NCBI RefSeq assembly: GCF_002845985.1
Contig: NZ_PDFK01000007.1
Location: 106,037-170,036 of the forward strand
From: Lysinibacillus fusiformis
GTDB taxonomy: Bacteria; Bacillota; Bacilli; Bacillales_A; Planococcaceae
Direction of reading: 5' to 3'
Length of the DNA stretch: 64,000 bases
Shown: piece by piece, positions 58,920 through 64,000 of the stretch
Layout of the letters: each line of letters starts with the position of its first letter
Position numbering within the stretch: position 1 is the first letter of the stretch
Translations under genes and position numbers: made by a program
Notes under the pieces: model-generated
Database searches by the model: none
Told to the model about the DNA's origin: nothing
What the model saw: only the letters and a program-made list of their open reading frames with translations

Positions 58920-59609
58920 TTATAGTGTAGTAGATGGCGCATTATTTGACAAAAGTGCGGTTTGATAATGACCGCCATGGATTTGATTAAACATTTTTCC
59001 TGCTGACGCAAGAAGTTCGTTTGCTGCTTCAGTTGTTAACGATGGTCGGAGATAAAATATATGTAATGCCTCAGTCGTTTCCTCTGTAACAGCTGTGCGT
59101 TTAGAATCGACAAAAGGTGAGCCAAATGCTCCTACTTCATCACGACTATATAGAATATTTGTTAATGTATTCAATCGCCCATTTAAACCTTCGTAACTAA
59201 TTTCATCATGACCAAGAGCAATTTCCACAGACCCTTTGATTGGAGCGACATCATACAGCCCAATTGGCATTTCGTATTGGAGAGAAAAGAAATTATTTAA
59301 ATCAACACCTGAATGAAGTGGTGTTAAATAGTTTTGCTTACTAATTCGACGCATTAGGCTTTCTGCTGAATGACGGTAACGGTTTGGATCAGCACCAAGC
59401 TTTTTCCATAGCTGTCTCCATTCTGCGATACCCTCACGCTGTGTCACGGGTTGTTCTTGCATTTCTAGAAAGAGATTTTCCTGATACAATTGCATACGTC
59501 CTTTAATCATTTGAGGGGATTCTGCTACGACAATTTTGGTATAATGAATAATGCCGATTTTTAGCTCGGGATGTCGTGCTAATAGAGATTGGTTAATGGA
59601 AATTTCCAA
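58920..59609 (-). CDS. B3/B4 tRNA-binding domain protein
   Basis: 229 residues resembling the B3/B4 editing domain of bacterial phenylalanyl-tRNA synthetase beta chain: WRQLWKKLGADPNRYRHSAESLMRRI and NNFFSLQYEMPIGLYD are characteristic, and the C-terminus ends ANELLASAGKMF. Free-standing members probably edit mischarged tRNA. ATG 59609 is the start. Co-transcribed with DIP1984; divergent from queG, from which it is separated by about 60 bases. Confidence 0.88.
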   Translation of the reverse strand: MEISINQSLLARHPELKIGIIHYTKIVVAESPQMIKGRMQLYQENLFLEMQEQPVTQREGIAEWRQLWKKLGADPNRYRHSAESLMRRISKQNYLTPLHSGVDLNNFFSLQYEMPIGLYDVAPIKGSVEIALGHDEISYEGLNGRLNTLTNILYSRDEVGAFGSPFVDSKRTAVTEETTEALHIFYLRPSLTTEAANELLASAGKMFNQIHGGHYQTALLSNNAPSTTL

Positions 59610-59668
59610 TGAACATCACCTACTTTATCTATTTCTATTATTGTACCATGTAAGGAGTTGGAAATAAA

Positions 59669-60799
59669 ATGAACATACATGACCTACAACGTGACTTTGT
59701 GGCATATGCGATGTCCATTGGCGTTGATAAAATAGGTTTTACAACAGCAGCTCCCTTTACAGAACTAAAGAACAGATTGCGTCGCCAGCAGGAGCTAGGC
59801 TACCAGTCTGGTTTTGAAGAAAGTAATATTGAAAAACGTACCGAACCCCTTCAATTATTAAATGAAGCAGAGAGCATTGTAGCGATAGCTGTTGCCTATC
59901 CTTCGCGTATGCAAAATGCACCAGTTGGTAAAAAAGGTGCAAGGCGTGGAATTTTTTGTCGAGCTTCATGGGGTGTCGATTATCATACAGCAATACGTGA
60001 ACGTTTGAAGTTATTATCTGCTTGGCTTGAGGAACACGTCGAGGGTGTGCGAATTGAATCGATGGTAGATACGGGAGCACTTGTAGATCGAGCCGTAGCA
60101 GAACGTGCAGGCATTGGCTGGAGTGGGAAAAATTGTTCCATTATAACGCCTGAATTTGGCTCTTATGTGTATTTGGGAGAGCTCATCACAAATATCCCTT
60201 TTGCGCCAGATAAGCCAATGGAGGATGAATGTGGAGATTGTCGATTGTGCTTGGATGTTTGTCCGACTGGCGCCTTAATCCAAGGGGGACAACTGAATGC
60301 ACAGCGCTGTATTGCCTTTCTGACCCAAACAAAGGGATTACTGCCTGATGAGTTCCGAAATCATATCGGCAATCGTCTTTATGGCTGTGATACATGCCAG
60401 ACAGTATGTCCTAAAAATAAAGGGAAAATTAATTGGATGCATGAAGAATTTATGCCAGATCCAGAGCTTGCCAAGCCATTATTGACTCCTCTTTTAACGA
60501 TTTCTAATCGAGAATTTAAGGCCAAGTTTGGTCATGTCTCAGGCTCTTGGCGTGGGAAAAAGCCTATCCAGCGTAATGCCATTTTAGCACTCGCTCATTT
60601 TAAAGAAGAAGCCGCCATACCAGATTTAATTGATGTTCTTCAAAAAGATGAACGTCCTGTCATTCGTGGCACAGCTGCATGGGCTTTAGGCAAGATAGGT
60701 GGAGAAATAGCCCAATCTGCTTTACATGAAGCGGAAGTTACAGAACAGGATGAAGAAGTACTCAGTGAAATTCATAAAGGGTTGCAGTTTTTCCAATAA
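59669..60799 (+). CDS. queG: Epoxyqueuosine reductase
   Basis: 376 residues; last step of queuosine synthesis in tRNA, reducing epoxyqueuosine with cobalamin and Fe-S clusters. Two 4Fe-4S motifs are visible: CGDCRLCLDVCPTGAL and CDTCQTVCPKNK, with CIAF between them. The N-terminal cobalamin-binding half contains IGFTTAAPF and GARRGIFCRASWGVDYH. The C-terminus has HEAT-like repeats (LIDVLQKDERPVIRGTAAWALGKIG). Start ATG 59669 after AAGGAG. Confidence 0.96.
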   Translation: MNIHDLQRDFVAYAMSIGVDKIGFTTAAPFTELKNRLRRQQELGYQSGFEESNIEKRTEPLQLLNEAESIVAIAVAYPSRMQNAPVGKKGARRGIFCRASWGVDYHTAIRERLKLLSAWLEEHVEGVRIESMVDTGALVDRAVAERAGIGWSGKNCSIITPEFGSYVYLGELITNIPFAPDKPMEDECGDCRLCLDVCPTGALIQGGQLNAQRCIAFLTQTKGLLPDEFRNHIGNRLYGCDTCQTVCPKNKGKINWMHEEFMPDPELAKPLLTPLLTISNREFKAKFGHVSGSWRGKKPIQRNAILALAHFKEEAAIPDLIDVLQKDERPVIRGTAAWALGKIGGEIAQSALHEAEVTEQDEEVLSEIHKGLQFFQ

Positions 60800-61129
60800 G
60801 TTGAGTCAGGGCAATTGGTTTACTTGCTTTCTATTAGAGGGTGAAATCAGTCACTGGAATTGTCGGAGAAGCGGCTCTAGTTTGAGCGGAGGGTGCTCCA
60901 AAAGGTTGGGGTTTCGTTCATAAAGGAAGTCGGTTCGCTCTAAAAGAGCCGTGCCTGCTCATAATATGTGGAAAAGTCGCTCCCAAAGAACTATGGCCCG
61001 CTTACCGAGAGGGAAAACCGACTCAAAAGAACTGAGTCTCATTTTATCCGAGGGGCTACTCATTCTAAAAAAATCTGGCTCTGTTCAAGAGCCTGCTGAA
61101 AGAAATTTTGAATAAGGAAGTGTGTCGTT
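60800..61129. repeat. Intergenic array of small hairpins
   Basis: 330 bases with no gene but many short inverted repeats about 40-80 bases apart: GGCTCTAGTTTGAGC, GCTCTAAAAGAGC, GACTCAAAAGAACTGAGTC and GGCTCTGTTCAAGAGCC. No exact unit repeats. Possibly a degenerate intergenic repeat family. Confidence 0.45.
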
Positions 61130-61603
61130 ATGCCATTGCATATCGTTTTATATCAACCAGAAATTCCAGCTAATACAGGGAATATTGCTCGTACTTGTGC
61201 TGGTACGAATACATCGTTACATTTAATTCGTCCACTAGGTTTTTCGACGGACGATAAAATGTTGAAACGAGCAGGCTTAGATTATTGGCATAGTGTGAAT
61301 ATTGTCTATCATGATTCACTGGATGATTTTATAGAGCATTCTAAAAATGGAGATGTTTATTTAATCGAAACGTATAGTGATGAGCCGTTTACGACGCATG
61401 ATTTTAGTGATCAAGATCGAGATATTTATTTTATGTTTGGAAAAGAAACGACAGGGTTGCCAAAGGACTTTGCATATGATCGACGAGATATGTGCTTGCG
61501 TATTCCGCAAAGTGATCATATACGTTCACTCAATTTGTCTAATACGGCTGCCATTGTCATTTATGAGGCATTACGACAACAAGGCTATCCAGGTTTACAT
61601 TAA
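61130..61603 (+). CDS. trmL: tRNA (cytidine(34)-2'-O)-methyltransferase
   Basis: 157 residues, SPOUT-class methyltransferase that methylates the wobble ribose of tRNA-Leu. Motifs: LYQPEIPANTGNIARTCAGT at the N-terminus, FGKETTGLPKDF (knot, AdoMet), and RSLNLSNTAAIVIYEALRQQ at the C-terminus. Start ATG 61130 after AAGGAAG. Follows queG, another tRNA modification gene, at 330 bases. Confidence 0.95.
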   Translation: MPLHIVLYQPEIPANTGNIARTCAGTNTSLHLIRPLGFSTDDKMLKRAGLDYWHSVNIVYHDSLDDFIEHSKNGDVYLIETYSDEPFTTHDFSDQDRDIYFMFGKETTGLPKDFAYDRRDMCLRIPQSDHIRSLNLSNTAAIVIYEALRQQGYPGLH

Positions 61604-61638
61604 AAAGGCAGTTCTCCGCATGTGAGAACTGCCTTTTT
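61602..61638. terminator. Bidirectional terminator after trmL
   Basis: Perfect stem AAAAAGGCAGTTCTC / GAGAACTGCCTTTTT with a 7-base loop between convergent genes. Confidence 0.92.
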
Positions 61639-61642
61639 AATA

Positions 61643-62488
61643 CTAAAACTTCAATAACACAACATTACCAGCAGGGTCTTCTGTTTGGAATCCACCAGCA
61701 ATTTCTATGACTGGTGCACCCATTACACGAAGGTTTCCTTTCATAGTGGCTGCTTGTTCTTCGTTATCTAGTCGCAAGGAGAATGTTTTCAAACCCACTT
61801 GATTTTGGCCAAGCTTTGGAGCATTTTCTGAGTGCCACGTGTTTAAACCGATATGATGATGATAACGACCTGTTGAAATGAATAGTGCTTGGGAACCATA
61901 GCGTGTGACAATCTCAAAACCTAAGCCTTTAGTATAAAAATGCTCAGCTTCTGCTAAGTTGGAGACAGATAAATGAATATGACCCATCACTGTACCAGCA
62001 GGAAGTCCATTCCAGTTTCCATCTCCTTCTTCTAAAATAGAACGGATATTGAGTGGTTCTGTCACCATATGCACGTAATCATTATGCCATGTCCATTCGC
62101 TTTCATCACGATCCACATACACCTCAATACCGTTATGGTCAGGATCATTTAAATAGAGTGCTTCACTGACAGCGTGATCAGAAGCCCCAAGGTGTACACC
62201 TTTGTCGTGAAAATGAGTAATGACATTGGCTAGGTCACGGCGAGTTGGCAATAATAAGGCGAAGTGATAAAGCCCTGTCGTCATGCTTCGCTTTTCTTCC
62301 ACTGCTTCAGGCTGAACAATGGTTAAAAGAGCAGTTTCTCCATCGGTAGTCAACGTAGCTTTATGTGATTCTTGCTGTAAAATTTTAAAGCCTATTATTT
62401 CTTGATAAAAGGTTAAAGAGCGTTGGAGATCGCTTACTTTTATTTCAACATTCGTTACATAGGTGTTAGGTTTTTCATGGAAATGCAT
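61643..62488 (-). CDS. VOC/extradiol dioxygenase-like protein (CatE type)
   Basis: 281 residues in two tandem glyoxalase/bleomycin-fold (VOC) halves: residues 10-130 with VSDLQRSLTFYQEIIGF, and residues 165-280 with MGHIHLSVSNLAEAEHFY. The ring-cleaving dioxygenase CatE of B. subtilis has the same double layout. Metal ligands His in GHIHLSV and in GRYHHHIGLNTW are present; the expected Glu near the C-terminus is not obvious (GNVVLLKF), so activity is uncertain. Start ATG 62488 behind GGAGG; the in-frame ATG 62503 overlaps that site. Confidence 0.85.
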   Translation of the reverse strand: MHFHEKPNTYVTNVEIKVSDLQRSLTFYQEIIGFKILQQESHKATLTTDGETALLTIVQPEAVEEKRSMTTGLYHFALLLPTRRDLANVITHFHDKGVHLGASDHAVSEALYLNDPDHNGIEVYVDRDESEWTWHNDYVHMVTEPLNIRSILEEGDGNWNGLPAGTVMGHIHLSVSNLAEAEHFYTKGLGFEIVTRYGSQALFISTGRYHHHIGLNTWHSENAPKLGQNQVGLKTFSLRLDNEEQAATMKGNLRVMGAPVIEIAGGFQTEDPAGNVVLLKF

Positions 62489-62594
62489 ATAGGATACCTC
62501 CAAATAGTTATCTTTTTTTATTAAGTTACTTTATGTAAGTTAGTTTATTTTAAAAACAAAGGAAAGTCAAGTATTTCTGTTGTTCTACAAAAAA

Positions 62595-62636
62595 AAGAAA
62601 ATCACTAAGCCTTGCAAAATGCTTAGTGATTTTCTT
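62595..62636. terminator. Bidirectional terminator hairpin
   Basis: AAGAAAATCACTAAGC / GCTTAGTGATTTTCTT with a 10-base loop; on the minus strand it runs into a long T stretch. It ends the 30-residue gene read from the right. Confidence 0.85.
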
Positions 62637-62642
62637 GAGCTA

Positions 62643-62735
62643 TTATTTGTCTGCTTTGTAGTCGCCTTCGTATCCAGCGGTAAAAATAGCTGTTAAGAAA
62701 GCAACTGTTACACCAATGATTAATAATAATTTCAT
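62643..62735 (-). CDS. 30-residue single-span membrane protein
   Basis: Minus strand ATG 62735 with GAGGAGGG 9 bases upstream, followed by a terminator. The product KLLLIIGVTVAFLTAIFTAGYEGDYKADK has one membrane segment and a charged tail. Family not recognised. Confidence 0.65.
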   Translation of the reverse strand: MKLLLIIGVTVAFLTAIFTAGYEGDYKADK

Positions 62736-62879
62736 GGAAGTACCCTCCTCATGTTCTAAAGACATCTCTTTTTAGTATAGCCTATCTATTATAAAAATGA
62801 AACGACATAGCGGAATAAAATATGTCAGAAATGGTTCAAACATCTCGATATCGGGAAAACTATAAATGAGGTGATCATT

Positions 62880-63053
62880 ATGGAAAAAAAAGTGCCAAAC
62901 ATTGAAAATGGTTCAATGGCTAGAGATATGAAAGAATTAAAAGATTTGGGGAAACAGATGGAGCATTTACGAGATGGTCTTGAACTGGCAGAGGATGAAC
63001 GTATTGCTGACCCCATACAATTGGAGGAGGATACGGAAATCGAGAAAAAGTAA
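62880..63053 (+). CDS. Small acidic protein, 57 residues
   Basis: ATG 62880 follows GAGGTG by 6 bases. The product is highly charged and helical (MARDMKELKDLGKQMEHLRDG, then an acidic end). Conserved-looking but not recognised. Followed by an aldo/keto reductase gene 79 bases later. Confidence 0.65.
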   Translation: MEKKVPNIENGSMARDMKELKDLGKQMEHLRDGLELAEDERIADPIQLEEDTEIEKK

Positions 63054-63132
63054 GGTTTAAAACAGCTGCTTTATTTTTCTTAAATCCAATTTTTTGTATA
63101 ATGGTACTAGGAAAAGAAAGGAGTTGTGCTTC

Positions 63133-63963
63133 TTGCATTTACAATCAACGAAAACATTATCAAATGGTGTAGAAATGCCTTGCTTTGGTTTAGGTGTTTA
63201 TAAAATGACCGAACGTGAAGAAACATTACAGGCTATTGATAAAGCACTTAAATTTGGTTATCGAGCTATTGATACAGCATCGTTATATGGCAATGAGGTA
63301 GAGGTAGGAGAAGCGATTCGTCATTCAGGCATTCAACGTGAAGATATATTTGTTACGACAAAAGTGTGGAATAATGACCAAGGATATGATGCCACATTAC
63401 GCGCTTTTGAGGTTTCATTAAAGAAATTAAATATAGATTACCTAGATTTATATTTAACCCATTGGGCTGTCCCAGAAACTTTTGAAGAAACCTATCGAGC
63501 AATTGAACGTCTATACGATGAAAAATTAATTCGTGCGACAGGTGTATCGAATCACCATGAGCATCATTTAGAAAAAATACTGGCAAAGGCAAATACGGCT
63601 CCGATGGTCAATCAAGTGGAGTTACATCCTTATTTACAGCAGCTCCCATTACGCGCATTTTGCAGTGAACACCAAATTGCTGTTACTGCATGGTCACCGC
63701 TAGGGCGCGGAGGCGTACTTACTGACCCTACAATAGTGGAAATAGGGCAAGAAATCGGAAAGACGGCTGCTCAAGTAGTGTTACGTTGGCATTTACAAAA
63801 CAATACATTGGTTATTCCTAAATCAGTGACACCAAGTCGAATCGAGGAAAACGCACAGATTTTTGACTTTGAATTAACACAAGCCCAGATGGAGAAAATG
63901 GCTACATTAAATCGAAATCAACGATTTGGGCAAGATCCTGATCATTTCAAATTTGATTTTTAG
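63133..63963 (+). CDS. Aldo/keto reductase
   Basis: 276 residues, NADPH-dependent reductase of aldehydes and ketones, (beta/alpha)8 barrel. Catalytic tetrad: Asp and Tyr in AIDTASLYGNE, Lys in VTTKVWNND, His in LYLTHWAVP. Cofactor-binding IPKSVTPSRIEEN near the end. Closest in character to the YtbE/2,5-diketogluconate reductase group. TTG 63133 is chosen for its AAAGGAG site 9 bases upstream; the in-frame ATG 63094 has none. Confidence 0.93.
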   Translation: MHLQSTKTLSNGVEMPCFGLGVYKMTEREETLQAIDKALKFGYRAIDTASLYGNEVEVGEAIRHSGIQREDIFVTTKVWNNDQGYDATLRAFEVSLKKLNIDYLDLYLTHWAVPETFEETYRAIERLYDEKLIRATGVSNHHEHHLEKILAKANTAPMVNQVELHPYLQQLPLRAFCSEHQIAVTAWSPLGRGGVLTDPTIVEIGQEIGKTAAQVVLRWHLQNNTLVIPKSVTPSRIEENAQIFDFELTQAQMEKMATLNRNQRFGQDPDHFKFDF

Positions 63964-64000
63964 GAAATAAGTAAATCCCGCTCTCAAATAGAGGGCGGGA

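Overview
The window is chromosomal DNA of a low-GC Bacillaceae/Planococcaceae firmicute, most likely a Lysinibacillus. The gene order ABC exporter - ygaE - gsaB/hemL - bcp(ygaF) - perR - ygzB - ygxA - rRNA operon - large tRNA cluster is the Bacillus subtilis ygaD-rrnD-trnD neighbourhood, and the ribosomal genes, strong GGAGG sites and an SLH-domain protein fit. I ran no search; species level is inference.

Layout. 1-959: 3' end of an ABC exporter. 1232-6994: five-gene oligopeptide/dipeptide importer (two ATPases, lipoprotein, two permeases) with a hairpin after the lipoprotein gene. 7279-9899: three TerD-family proteins and TerC, closed by a terminator. 9983-17220: the companion Ter biosynthetic/stress operon (CitE-like aldolase, PRTase-TRSP, StiP-type protease, HAD phosphatase, YceG, TelA/YceH). 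These blocks lie between the ygaD-like and ygaE-like genes. 17348-23384: ygaE, hemL, bcp, a 2-hydroxyacid dehydrogenase, perR (with a near-consensus Per box), ygzB, ygxA. 23445-28807: tandem rRNA promoters, 16S, 23S, 5S. 28824-30308: sixteen tRNA genes (Asn Ser Glu Val fMet Asp Phe Thr Tyr Trp His His Gln Gly Cys Leu).

30295-45427 is a genomic island of about 15 kb. The 3' end of tRNA-Leu(CAA) is repeated (18 of 19 bases) at 45409-45427, the signature of site-specific integration into a tRNA gene. The island carries a BlaI/BlaR1-type module with a secreted protein and no beta-lactamase, an IS110 element with a possible bridge-RNA region, a decayed IS3 element, several very small genes, and an AT-rich TIR-domain defence cluster (37680-45128). 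The cluster holds a frameshifted ThsB-like TIR gene followed by a TIR-TIR-SLOG protein (a Thoeris-like pair), a TIR protein with an unknown N-terminal domain, a membrane-anchored protein, and a tight three-gene operon of two unrecognised proteins plus a TIR effector. That operon is the best candidate for an undescribed system.

45428-48535 is accessory scrap: a decayed ORF that may be an integrase remnant, a polytopic membrane protein, and gene fragments. 48536-63963 returns to ordinary chromosome: GNAT and APH-like proteins, an MacB/LolD-type ABC pair, SLH protein, arylamine N-acetyltransferase, nagB, LD-carboxypeptidase, a cytidine deaminase pseudogene, catalase, DIP1984 and B3/B4 proteins, queG, trmL, a VOC protein, two small proteins and an aldo/keto reductase.
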